A stretch of DNA of 64,000 bases from Agelaius tricolor (taxonomy: Eukaryota; Chordata; Aves; Passeriformes; Icteridae), in NCBI GenBank assembly GCA_023055355.1, contig JALJCS010000001.1, forward strand, positions 110,686,881 to 110,750,880, written 5' to 3'. This document shows, piece after piece, positions 1 to 11,490 of this stretch. The notes below the pieces were generated by a model that saw only the letters and a list, made by a program, of their open reading frames with translations, was not told the DNA's origin and ran no database searches. Numbering within the stretch: the stretch's first letter is position 1; every line of letters begins with the position of its first letter. The translations under genes and the position numbers were made by a program.

Positions 1-330
1 AAAATACATAAAATTAAATTAAACAGGAAGTACCAGAGAATCAGCCCTGTTTTAGCCTAAAATGCCCTGATGTAAAATCATACACAGATTAAATATATGC
101 CTGATTTTGCTATACTGAACAATCAACAGTAGATTCAGCCATCCAGCATTAAAAGAACAATTCCTTAAAACTTGAGAGAAATTAAGTCCTATGCCAGCAA
201 ATGAAGTTTCAGTGAAAACCTAAACACTGAGCCCAAAATCTTTGTCTGTAGACACAAACTGAAGTTGACCATCCATCCTGTTGCATTGGCAGCATGATTG
301 CTGGCACAGCTTTCATCCAGAATGCCTACA

Positions 331-404
331 TATTAAATATAATATAACATAACATAACATAATTAATATAATATAATATAATATAATATAATATAATATA
401 ATAT
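331..404. repeat. AT-rich pentamer microsatellite (ATAAT/ATAAC)n
   Basis: This is a run of five-base units. It begins with ATAAT/ATAAC variants and settles into about eight uninterrupted ATAAT-type units before ending in 'atatcc'. The purer right half suggests it is the younger, still slipping part. It has no coding potential. Confidence 0.9.
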
Positions 405-1581
405 CCTAAAACTATTCCTAGGTCCTGTGTAAGACTTGAGAGACATCAAAATGCATTCCCAAAGAGTAGCTTAGATATAAAAACTAGTATTGAAATAGCA
501 AGGAAGTGTTTGGAGAGGGTTTGATAGGATGAAGCCACAGCTTTGGCTTCTTGGAAAGAATGGTTCCTGGCATTTTCTCTCTTGCTAATATAAATATGTC
601 CTTGAGGTAAAGCTTTCTCAGACTTGTTGAGGTCCTGCCAAGGCAGAGAAATTCAAGAAGCTTTCCATGAAGGATAGATTCAGGAATCTGATGATGCTCT
701 TGTGTTTAGGTTTTGAGAAGCTCTCAGGGATGAAGGAGTAAGAAAAGGTTGACCAAAGTAATCAGCATTGTTACTGAAAGAAATTACATGACTAGTTAGT
801 GGGGGGAAAAATATAATGTTAAGTCATTGATGAGAATGATATCCAGACCCAAAATTATTATGCTTTTGTACTAAGTGTAGCTTCCTCTGGCTGAATGTGA
901 GATAAGCCTGGAAAGAATATCTATGAATAGTAGGGGACAATTCATTCACAATTACTACTAGTAATGGGAAATTATTTTTTTGTTGTTCCAGCAAATCATT
1001 TCTCTATCTCAAGCAGCTGATTTTTTAATGCAGAGCTTCTTGGGATTGAAGGCTAATTTAATGATTGGCTGTTGGTGATGACAATTTTTTCACATAAAGT
1101 CACAAAACTGCTCAGGCAAAAATACACTTTCTTTCAATTCTCTCTTTAAGCTGTACAGCTTGACACTGAGACCCAAAGACCCTTCAGCTGCTTGACAACC
1201 TGGTTAATATAGAATCTTTGAAAATACTAGATAAAGTCTCAGTATGAAAGCTTAGAAACCTGTATAGAAACTACATCCCTGTCTGTAGAATAAAGAGAAA
1301 ATTATACATTATTGAAATTGGATTTTTTTTTGGGGGGGGTGTGTGTAAAAATTATTTGAGTATGCATTGTCAAACACCATTCAGAGACAGAGGGAATGAC
1401 ATTTTAAAAGTACCTTCTTAGGATAGCTATCAATGGAGCAATATTCCCCTTTTACAAGAAACACCTTTCACAGTATCAACTATATGATTTTGCACCCTTA
1501 CAGCAAAAGCAGAGTCCTTTCATCTGAAGAGCCATCATATGAGATACCAGATCAAAACAGATTCCAGACATTCTCATCAGA
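405..1581. other. Unique AT-rich stretch, no gene seen
   Basis: I see no repeat family and no coding signal here beyond a short T9/G8/GT tract near 1322-1346. The 65-codon frame beginning at 1433 has no recognisable domain and runs through the hairpin at 1582-1607. Confidence 0.5.
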
Positions 1582-1607
1582 GGATTACACTCATCAGAGT
1601 GTAATCC
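1582..1607. repeat. Perfect 11-bp inverted repeat with 4-nt loop
   Basis: The arm 'ggattacactc' (1582-1592) is the exact reverse complement of 'gagtgtaatcc' (1597-1607), with loop 'atca'. The ten bases 'ctcatcagag' also occur twice, at the left edge and across the centre, so a local template switch is a plausible origin. No oligo-T run follows, so nothing suggests a terminator. Confidence 0.85.
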
Positions 1608-1739
1608 AAAACAAACAAACAAAACTTTAAGAGGATTTTTGTTTCTGGTGAATTCCTTGATTTTTTAGATCAGAACAAAGGTCTGTAAATCCCAAGTCGA
1701 GCTTTCTTCCTCCTCCTAAACTGGAATCACAAGATCTCA

Positions 1740-2745
1740 AGATCATAGGACAATTCAGCTTGGAGGGGACATCAGGATGTCTTTAGTCCAAAAAGCTGCT
1801 CAAAACAGGGTAATTTTGGGGGTCAGCACAGATTATTGTGCACAGGATGCACAATCTCCCAGGAAGAGCAGCCCCAGTCCCCAACTGTCATGGGGAAATT
1901 GTCCTTCATTTTGTTTTCTGTAAGTCCTACTGCCTCTCATTTTCTCACCCTGTGAACAGCCTGGCTAGATCTTCTCAATCACCTTTTCATAAATACCAGA
2001 GGTTGATCTCAGGCCTCTCCAAGGAGCCCCTTCTCTGGGTTGAACAATCCCAACTGCACCAAGCTCCTGCACCAAGCAGCTGCTCCGACCCTGAGCACCT
2101 TGGTGACACTCCTTGAACACACTATGGTTGGTCAGTCTTTTATGGATTAGGGGCCCAAAACTGCAGTGCAGTTTGTGATCTGAGTGCTGAGTCAAGGGGG
2201 ATAATCCATTCCTTGGACTGCTGTCTCTGCCTGGCTCATAGAGCCCAGGGTGGGGCTGGCCCTTGCTGCTGCCAGAGCTCAGTGTGGATGTTGGCCACAG
2301 AGCTGCCCCTGAATCTCTCTGTGCCCAGCCTGCACCACTGCAAAAGGCTCTTCCTTCCTCTGGGCAGGGCATTTGTCCTTGTTGAGTTCCATCAGGTTCC
2401 TGTCAGCTCATCAGTCCCCACTGTCTGAAACCCCCTGGTCACAACTCAGCCTTGGACTCTCTCAGCTGGTCCCGTCAGTTTGGCATCACCTGAGAACTTG
2501 CTGAGAGCAGACTCCACCTCCTCCTTCGGGGCATCAGCACAGGAATTAAACAGGACAAGTCCCAGGAGGGATCATGAGTTACTCACTGGCCTCCAGGCTG
2601 AGTGTGATCCAGTAACCACCCCTGGCTGAGTCCAGCCACACAAGCACCTTTTTGTGCCCATCCCATTGTCCATATCCAAATCCTGTCTCATCTCAATCTT
2701 TCCAGAGCAGGAAGTCAGTCTCCTTTTGAGGAATTTGATAGCACT
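1740..2745 (-). mobile_element. CR1 LINE, long 3' fragment (about 1 kb)
   Basis: Read on the plus strand, this is the reverse complement of a CR1 3' region. In order it holds the 3'-end block near 1744-1800 (a degenerate 'ttggaggggacatcaggatg'), the 'ctgtgaacagcctggct' block at about 1950, 'gggttgaacaatcccaactg' at about 2036, 'aggggcccaaaactgcag' at about 2148, 'tgtccttgttgagttccatc' at about 2372 and 'gagaacttgctgagagcaga' at about 2490. The block order matches the CR1 ORF2 end plus 3' UTR. Frames through it, including one of 135 codons on the minus strand, are broken relics. Identification is from remembered family sequence; both ends are approximate. Confidence 0.85.
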
Positions 2746-5239
2746 CAATAAAAAAAGAAAATCTTGATGTCTAATTAGAATCCTGTGTCTTGTCACAATA
2801 ACAATAAATGCCACAAGTTAAAATCTCAGCTAACCAAAGAATTTTCTTTTTTCTTTTTCTTTTTTTTTTTTTTTAATATTGGTGGTCTGTATTGAGTTAA
2901 AACATTTAGAATAAGAAACATACCTGGGGCAATTACAGACAATGATTTCTATAGTTTTCAATACAGCCCAAACATCACTATCTAGGCTGTAAGTATTTGA
3001 GTCTAGATATTATCAAGTTGGTGGTAAGAAACTGTTCTGGCTGCCCAGGTTTGATGATAGACAGTTCAGCACATTGCTTAAATAGCTAGGAGCAATGCCA
3101 ATTAAAGTGAAATTCTGCTCTAACGCTGCCTTACAAGCCTTTTAAACAGACTGGCAAATCAAGAAACAGACTTCACTGGAATATTATGGTGTGCATGTTT
3201 CAGAGGAACTTTGGAGGAAATTCTTTAAACCTTCATTAAAAAATACAACTAGTATCACAAAGCATGAAAAATATTTTTTAGGCAGCTGGTTATAAAAGGA
3301 GGGCAGCCAGGGGAAGTCTTATATGTTCATATTAAAGTCCAGAGCAGAAGGTTCAAGTTGCTGGTTCCATTACAGAAATATCCCTGTCTCTATCAAAAAA
3401 AGTCTGTTTCTAAGGGGAGCTCTTTATTCGCTGTGTTGAGATGGAAACACGAATTTGATATCTATGAGAGGCCAACAGGGTTAGCAAGAAAACAGAGAGA
3501 AAAAAAGGACAGAAGTAACCTTTACAAAGCACTTCTCCATCTGATACTGTTGAGTAGACTTGGCTGAATAATCTACCTCAGATATTATTCATCAATGTGA
3601 ATGCTGGCATTTTTCTCACCCATTCCTTCCAAATAATGATTTGTAAATAATTCTTATTTGCAGGTAGTCTGTCAGTAAAAGTGCAAACGTTGGCCATCAA
3701 CATTTAAGTGTTTGCAAATTGATTCTTTTTCCTCCTTCTTTGCCCCCCACTCCACCCCCCCCACCCCCCCACTCCCTCTTTCCTGCCAGATGCAACTATA
3801 AAAGAAATCCAAAGAGATGAAGCGAAAATTATATTCAAGTGTGTATTTTCTTGGAAACATTGTGAGGAGGCTGCAGCTTATGCTGCAGAGGGGAGAAAGT
3901 GCTCTGAGGCTTAAGCAGCACATTAAATGGCCAAGAGCAGCAGAAGCCAAAGCTCTGGACATTACATACACAGACTCTGATGTCTCCCAGGAAAGCTGGG
4001 ATCATTAGTCCTGGTTCACTGACTTAGAGTTGGAGGTTCCTGATGAAAAGGACATAACACCAGGCTCAAGCTGAGACTAATGGGAAACAATACGCATCTG
4101 CAGACTCTGATGTTGCTAATCCAGCTCCTGCTGAGGATGAACAATTGGAGCAAGGGAATATTCCTGAAGCACTGACAAACTGCAATTGAGGATTAGAAAA
4201 GCCCCCTGAATGTCTGAATTTGTAATATGTCTCCAAGTTGGCATTATTAACAGTTGTCCCGTAAAGCAAAGAATCTTTTCTCACTCAGGAGTATTTTACC
4301 AAAAATCATAACAGTGTTAAGCCTCTGGTGGTGGTGGTTCCTTTCTTCCCTAATTTTTTATCTTTCTGAGCTTGGTAGGAAATTTAATATGGCTGTTTGT
4401 ATCAGCTGCAGATAAATGAGGCAGAAAGAACCCTGACACCTCAATACAGTAATTTTCAAGTCTAGTACATATAATTTAGTGGTACTTTACGTCACCACAC
4501 ACTCCCATATACCCCATGTCCTCTTGAAGGCTCAGTGTAGTCAAACATACAGCAAAATCCAATCAGAGACCAACTTCAGCATTCAAATATCCTTCTTGTT
4601 CTGTAAATTGTTTTGTGTCAAAAAATTTGATTGTCTGCCCCTTTAAATTATTAGAAAATACCTAGTGAGTTTTTGGATCAGTTTAACTACACCTTCCAGC
4701 CAATTTTCAGGCTCTGCTCAGGAACTGGCTTGGGCACTGACCATTTCCAATAAGCATTTAGGATGTGCCCACCTGTTTTGGAGAGCCAGAGAATTCAATA
4801 AAGTGGATGTAGCCACAAAATTGCAGCTGACCTCAGAGGAGGAGCCACAAGACCACTCAGGGTGCCAGGGTAAATTTGGCCTGATTGTCCTGGGTAACAG
4901 CCACTTCAGTTCTGAGTAATTCTAGTATTTACTACAGTTTTGGAGCTGCCTCGAGTCAAACTGATTTGTTTCTAACAAGATAATAGAAGGTAAAACCAAG
5001 GCACCTCAGCCAAGAGTGCCATTTGACTTCCTGCTAAACCTGGCACAGAACTGAGCCAAAACAGGATGGACCTCCCAGAGCAATGATGCTGCAGTTGTGA
5101 TGACCTTTCTATTGGCAGACATCTACATTTTTTAGGCTGGGGGATGAATTTTTGGATAGTGAGGTTCAACCTGTTGCCAAAAGGGCCCATTTCTTTCAGT
5201 TGCTTTTCACAAATGATAGGAGGATTCTTTGAGCTCTAA
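2746..5239. other. Unique AT-rich stretch, no gene seen
   Basis: It contains a T-rich run at about 2847-2874 and the C-rich tract listed separately at 3742-3776. The short frames here, for example 4665-4919 plus, show no domain, signal peptide or membrane pattern that I recognise. Confidence 0.5.
3742..3776 (-). promoter_or_regulatory. G-quadruplex-capable tract on the minus strand
   Basis: The plus strand has C runs of about 6, 8 and 7 separated by 'actcca' and single A residues. The minus strand therefore carries long G runs with very short loops, which can be split into four or more G-triplets, the usual requirement for an intramolecular G-quadruplex. A wider pyrimidine tract (3722-3785) surrounds it. 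No promoter is evident next to it, so a regulatory role is only a possibility. Confidence 0.5.
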
Positions 5240-5322
5240 TCACAGAATCAGAGAATGGTTTGGATTGGAAGGGACCACCAAAAGTATCCCCCTGCCATAG
5301 GTGGGGACCCCTTCAACTAGAA
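5240..5322 (-). mobile_element. CR1 LINE, short 3'-end fragment
   Basis: It starts with 'tcacagaatcagagaatggt', the reverse complement of the CR1 3' terminus, and continues through 'ttggattggaagggacc' and 'ccttcaactag'. Only the last 80 or so bases of the element survive, as expected after strong 5' truncation. Confidence 0.85.
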
Positions 5323-7127
5323 AAAATATTACTCTTTAATGAATTCTTTTTATACCTAATAATTAATATGCCCTCTCCTTTCAAAGCCTGTGCTGGGGGC
5401 CTATCCTGGACATAGGTTATATGTCTAAGATAAGCTTGGGGGAGGGAAAAAAAGGTTCATTTTTTACTCATCACTTAATCCAAAGTTGATAACTTTCAGT
5501 GAAAAAAAAATACCCCATGTAAAACCACCATAAAAGGCTCCTTTACAGCTCCATTTTACTGCAAAAGGCAATAAACAGATTCAATCTGTTGAGTCAACTC
5601 ATCAGAATAAAAGCCTGTAATGCAATTTATAATCCAGTTTGTTTTTTTCTTTTTTAGTCTGAGATTTGGAATTTTACATTGTTCTATAGAACAATTATTT
5701 TCCTTTTTTTAATAGGTAGTGGAATTGTTCTTTGAATGCTGAATACTGTAGCACTGAGGTATACCCTGCTCATTTCCATAAATGAAGAATACTCTTTACA
5801 ATCTTTGTTGAGGAACAATGAACAGTTAAATTGGAAGCAGAAAGGCTGAACAACTGTTAGGTACATATTTGATAAAAGTTCAAGGTTACATATCCTACTT
5901 TGTGTCCTCTTAAAAGGAATTAATTCTGCCAAATACACATCCAGAACTTCTCTTTAGAATGAGGCTGTGATTCATCTTCTTCTGAAGCAGACATCTAATA
6001 TAAATCAGTAATGAGTTCAACTAAAGACGTTTGTTGCAGACACCTAATTTCTCATAAAAAGATAAAATTAAGGGGGTTGAATTCCACCCTTTTCAACTAA
6101 ATTTCTGAGTATTGACCCAGATTCTTAATTGTACAAACCACTCTGTAACTCCTTTTAGGAGCTACACCCATTTGTACATATTGAATATCTTCCCTTTTTC
6201 TTTTTTTTTTTTCCTTCTCCTTACACCAGTGACATCAAAAGGTAAAAAGTGTAGATCAAAGCTCCTGCTGAAGATCAAAGACAAAAGCAAAAAGAAATTC
6301 AAGAGGCACAGTCAGTTTTCTAAAATCATGGGTGGAAAAGGATCATCCCCTCTTTTCCCTTTTGTTTAATGGAGAGCCAATAACCATCCACAAGCCAAGG
6401 TTTGAATCCCTGCTCTGAACCTGTTACAGCAAACTGCTGGGGTCTGGGTGTCCTCGTCCTTGAGGTTTTTCCCCTGAATTTTTCCTAAATTCAGCCTGTG
6501 TTGTTGGTTTGGAATCCATATTCACCTGAACCCAACATGCAATTTTAGCATCTTTTTCTTGTGGCAAAGAGCTGCCCAGCCTAACTCTGCATTGAGCAAA
6601 TAAACACCTTTTTTATTTGTTTAGTCCACATTACCTGAGAATTCCATTTGATGCCCCCTTGTGTTGGGAGAGCCAAGGAACAATCATTTCCTCATTTTCT
6701 CCTTGCCACTCAAGATTTTTAGAAATGTCATATTTTTCTTCAAGTGTTTTGTGCTTTTTCTTTCTCTTTTCCCTTTTTCTTCTTGCCCCCAGGCAAAGAA
6801 TCTTGTCTATGTAATAGTCTGACATTCTTGTTCCCACACTGTCTTCCTGTTCATGGCTTCTCCCAGAAAGACAGCAGCAGCAAATTCTTTATGTGGGGTG
6901 ATATGGGAAAGCAGCACAACAACAAAAAAAAAGTCAAGAAAAAAATTCTGTTGTGATAAAAATGTCTAAGCATTTCTAGATTCAAAAATACAAAGGCAGA
7001 ATGATGACAAAGTAAGAAATGGGGCATTTTTTCACCTTTTTTTCCTTAAAAATATGTTAGATTTAAAAGAAATATTTCCTAATTTGCTTCACTTCTCTAT
7101 TTTCTGCTCTTTCACTTTTTTTGCTAG
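5323..7127. other. Unique AT-rich stretch, no confirmed gene
   Basis: It is mostly low-complexity T- and A-rich DNA. At 6230-6369 an acceptor-like 'ccttacaccag' is followed by a 45-codon lysine-rich open frame ending in TAA at 6367-6369, which would be a terminal exon if real. I could not match it to a known protein and do not call it a gene. Confidence 0.4.
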
Positions 7128-7175
7128 CTGGAACTCAAGGCAAAGATGATGAAAAATATGCGACAATTAGAGAAA
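7128..7175 (+). other. Candidate 48-nt internal exon (unconfirmed)
   Basis: A polypyrimidine acceptor ('ctctttcactttttttgctag') precedes it and a near-perfect donor ('aaa|gtaagtat') follows. The length is a multiple of three. One frame reads LELKAKMMKNMRQLEK and another GTQGKDDEKYATIRE; the third is stopped. The first frame joins in phase to the candidate terminal exon at 19497-19553. The basic, leucine-spaced peptide could be a coiled-coil end, but I do not recognise the protein. Chance pseudo-exons of this quality are common, so this is a lead only. Confidence 0.2.
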
Positions 7176-10100
7176 GTAAGTATTGTGATACTTGATATTC
7201 TAGCAAAAAAAAAAGTGTCATAAATTTAATCAGACACACTATAATTACAATATGCCTCCCCTAGTTTCTGCTATTTAAGAATTTCTTGCCCCAAGAACTC
7301 CTGCTGACCCCTCTTCCCCTCCCACCCCAAAGCATTATTTTAAATTAATTCAGACTAATTGTGTCAAATTTAGGTGAGGAGTCTGCAGACAGATTGCTGA
7401 AACCAGGAAAAATGTTATAGAGTTTGTTACACAGTATTTATAAAATATTAGTTAAATATAGCTTGCTTCCACTCTGGGCATCTTTTAATACATATCTTGA
7501 CTTTTAATAGTTATTTGAGGAAAATCTCCTCTTTTCAAAGGAACCAACTCCCACATCAGCAAGACTTTTGCTCTTGAGTCCTGGCTGCTGGCAACAAAAG
7601 CAATTTTAAAAGCTCAGCTGCCATTTTTTCAATAGTAACGATGCATACTTCTCCCATCACACAAGAAATAACAGTGAGAACAAAAACTTTGTGATGTTTT
7701 GTTGGCAAATCCTAATTAATGTCCTGCAAAAAAAACATTTCTGGGGAAAGCAGATTTAATGACTTTTCCATTTCAATAAAATTTTTAGAAGACTTGAAAT
7801 ATGAAAATGTATTTTTATATGATCAGAGCTTGTCAAACATGGTGGTGGTACTGGGCTGAGGACCTTGAAGATTCTATGAACTTTTTTCTTAAAATGACTT
7901 TTCATTTGAAAACACTACTTCAGGAATAAATGATAAATTGTCTTTTAATTTCAAATTACTTAACTCAAATATTTCAAATTAAACAATTTTTTTCTAAATT
8001 AAAATTTTTAATAGATGAACACTTAGGAGATTTAGGGGTTTTATCCAACTTCAAGACAAGCAAAAAAAACCCCAAAACCTGAACCACAAAAGTGCACTTC
8101 CTGCCAGTCCCTAAGATGCATTTTAAAAAAGGCATAAAGGGACAATTCATGGAAAAAACACCACCTCCTTCTTGTCTTTAACCCCAAAATCCAGAGATCC
8201 ATTCTGTGACAGTAGTTTTATGGCAGGCTGATACTGGAATATTCAAGATTTAGAGGAGACAAACTACACAACTGATGGCTTCTGTCAAAGTTAATAATTA
8301 ATACAACTGCTTACTTGAAAAATTATCCTCAACATTTAACTTTCTCCATTATCAGAGCATCCTCCTATTCCAGTGCAAACAAAAATGAGTCTGAGGCAAT
8401 ATCCCCACAAAATACCTTTGACCTTCTTATTAATGCTCACTCTGCTTCACTGACCTTCAGGACACAATTCCACATTTCTCTTATTCACTTTTTACCATAT
8501 CAAAAGCACAACACTCTTTGTGCAGAAATACTGGTTTGAAGTGGCCCAAGATGTAATAGAAAAAAAATTCCTTGCAGTGAATTAAACCTGTAATGTGAAA
8601 TTGCATTAATTCTGTTCATAAAAATAATACACTGATTGTGGAAAATGATGTGGATTGAGAACCATGCTAGACATAAAAAAAATCATTGGTTTAGTTCCAA
8701 ACTTTCTCTTTTTCAGCTTCAGTCTCATTCCACCAGATTGTTTATACTCAGGTCATAAAACACAGACATGTTTGTCCTTGCTTTTTCCATATATTTAAGA
8801 TAGGAAATAAGATGTACATTATAAAAAGATAAAGTCAGTAAAAGGTTCTGTTACCTGATTATTTTAGTTTTAACAAGGATTGTTCATGGGAGTTAGTTGG
8901 AGGGGAAGAAGGTGGATGCAGGATTACTCATGGAAATAATTGACTTGCTATTAAGTGGATCTACCAGGTATAGTATATATAAAGAATGACCTGAGTATGT
9001 TCTTATGCACACCTGAGGATGTTCTTATGCAAATATAGGCAAATAATTACACTGACTAAGCAATATTGAAGAGGGGAAGACTGACTCACTGGAGTTTAGC
9101 TTTTTATGATTTTGAACCATGAACCTCCAAATTAAAGGACACAAGGCTGCCTCAATCTACTCCCTAAAATGTGATTTATAGATAGCCAAATAATATAGCA
9201 TGGTACAACTTAACAAATTAATTGCTTTTCCATTAAATGATTTAATTTATTTTTTCATGCTGTCCTGTTTTCAGATTTACCAAATGTATTTAGTAAAATT
9301 ACCAAGAATTTGGAAAGAAAAATTTGGCTTCTCTGTGAATTCTTCTTTGGTTCTCCAATGTTCTGTTATAAGCCACGAGTCGCAAAGGATTATTTTGTTT
9401 CTTATGTTGAGCTTGGCTTTTTTAAATTTCTGACTGAAATCAATAAAAATGCAAAAGTAGAGAATAGTGGATATCAAAGAACTTCAAAAATATAGCAATT
9501 AGACATCTGAATATTTTTGGCAAAAGTCTAAAGAAATAGTCATTGCAAAATGAATCAGAATCCAATTCACTTCTCCTAGGATAATATTTAATAAGATTTT
9601 TTCATTCTAATGGTCCTTTAAAAAACCTAAACATTCTAAACATTTGATTTTGGTTTCCATTTCTTGTGCTCAAAAAACTTCAATTCTTAGCACCAAAACC
9701 TGGTTATTTTTTAGCTTGGAATTTTTCTGTGGAAATTTCTATCAAATGAGACTCTTTAGATGCAGCTTCAGTTCTGTCAAAATGTTATTTAACACTTGAG
9801 AGAGGAGGAAACAATCAAACCTCTTTATTTTAGCCCCAAGTATCACTTTCAAGTCTTCTTGGATCATCTCAAATTCAAAAATTATTATCTGATGTTAGGA
9901 GCTTGAGGCAAAAGACTCCTCTTGGAAATCAGGGTCATCCCAACCATCACATTTTCCTTCATGCTTATCAGGATTTACACATTAGTCAGTATTTGGCCAC
10001 AGGCAGGTGAAATAAGACCAAAAGCCAACACCGGGAGAGTTGTCCCAAACTTTCCTGGAACTTGGATTCAGCCACGCTGCTTTTCTGCCACATCTCCCAT

Positions 10101-11431
10101 GTCGGTCCAAGACATGTGCCCTCATGGTTTCCTAAGCTGGAGACAAAACCATGCCTAAAGATCTCTGCTGAGCAGCAATGAATATAAAAGCCCTTGGTAC
10201 CAGTTAAAGCATTTACTGCTTCTGCTGCTTCCTTGAGGGAGGATGTTCCCTGTGGTTGTTTTACTCCTGGGTGCCTTAGGCTCCAGGCTAGGAAAACCAG
10301 GGAACAGATGAGAAAAGAAATTTCTCCCTTCATTCTGCCCAGGGTTCATTTGTGAACTTTGTCCTGCCCCAACTTCTTGGGTTTGTGGTTTTGTCTGGTT
10401 TTTGGGTGTGCATAAATCCCCTGAAAAATAGTTTTCCTTTGGGTTTTCCATTTTCATGTCACTACACTTCACTTATTCTTATTTACTTGGTTTTAGGTTT
10501 GTCAGATAGGCCCCCATCAGTCTCTGAACACATTTACATAATTTAAATACAAAATGCAAACATGCTGACTAATGTCTGCCTTAAATAGACTCTCTTAGGA
10601 TAAGCTAGACATGTTCCCTATCTCCAGCCCCTCAGGCAAAAACCAGAGAACATAGATGAGCTTCATGCACTGCTCTGCAAGCTGATAGACTAAAGGCTGG
10701 TGTGGGCCAAGTGCAGGAAGCAAACTCCAAGGTTCAGGGGCCTCCACTGATGATGTCCAGGCTGGAATCAGGGCATTTTGGGAAAAGTCCCACAGTTAAA
10801 ACTTTTCACAGTATTTGTGTGAGAGAAGTACTCTCTCAGGCTGGAGTACGTTCCCATATTGTGAAGTATCATGTAATGTATGCCAAATTCCTCATGGCTA
10901 AAGTAATTTCCCGGTAAAATTTGGTGAATTCAGAAGGCTCTGAACTAGGAGTTCACAGGCCCTGTGACTCAGAAGGCAGGAAAATGCTCTGCCTTTAGCC
11001 AAAATGAATGATTCCTCCTCAGCTTCTCCTTTCTGTGTTGGTAAAATAATATTTCTTCTCTTTCCCTGACCTCAATTTCCATGGTGAGGTTTTCAGGCAT
11101 TTTGTCCTTCAGCCTTAGACATCAAGGAATTCATTTCACTTAATTTCTGTCTATTAGGTGGTTCAGGTTTTCTCTGAAAAGTTGTCAGGCTCCCTCAGCT
11201 ATCCATGAAGGAAACAGCATTTCCTCAAAACTACTTTTCAAGGTGGGATGAGTTGATTCTTTCTCCATTGATCGGAGGCCAAGACTTGATGGCAGGTTCA
11301 GATCAGAGGTGAAGTCTGAGATGGTTGCAGGTGGATTGGATGAATCCCACAGTGTTTCTGGATAAATAAGGAAGAGTTTCATATTGGAAAGTCATGAAGA
11401 CCCTTGCACAAGAGTGACCTGAAGTTATCTG
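7176..11431. other. Unique AT-rich stretch, no gene seen
   Basis: Apart from a 20-bp near-perfect direct repeat at 8990-9031 I see no repeat family here. Frames at 9200-9433 and 9986-10472 are short, mostly overlap each other on opposite strands, and have no recognisable domains. Confidence 0.5.
8990..9031. repeat. Two-copy tandem repeat, 20-bp unit
   Basis: 'cctgagtatgttcttatgca' at 8990-9009 recurs at 9012-9031 with one change (t to g), giving a 22-bp period. It is a small local duplication with no coding role visible. Confidence 0.85.
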
Positions 11432-11490
11432 ATCATAGAATATCTTGAGTTGGAAGGAACCCACAAGGATCATTCAGTCCAAACCCTAAT
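11432..11490 (-). mobile_element. CR1 LINE, short 3'-end fragment
   Basis: 'atcatagaatatcttgagtt' followed by 'ggaaggaacccacaaggatc' and 'attcagtccaaaccc' matches the 3' terminus of a CR1 subfamily with the 'cccacaaggatcat' variant, reverse-complemented. The copy at 13105-13275 has the same variant and is probably the same subfamily. Confidence 0.85.

Noticed and set aside
1965..2372. 135-codon minus-strand open frame
   Set aside because: It lies wholly inside the old CR1 copy and its sequence does not follow the CR1 ORF2 frame; it is a by-product of the repeat.
6390..6425. 'ggtttgaatcc' resembling a tRNA B box
   Set aside because: One mismatch to the B-box consensus, no matching A box upstream and no cloverleaf can be drawn, so no tRNA is called.
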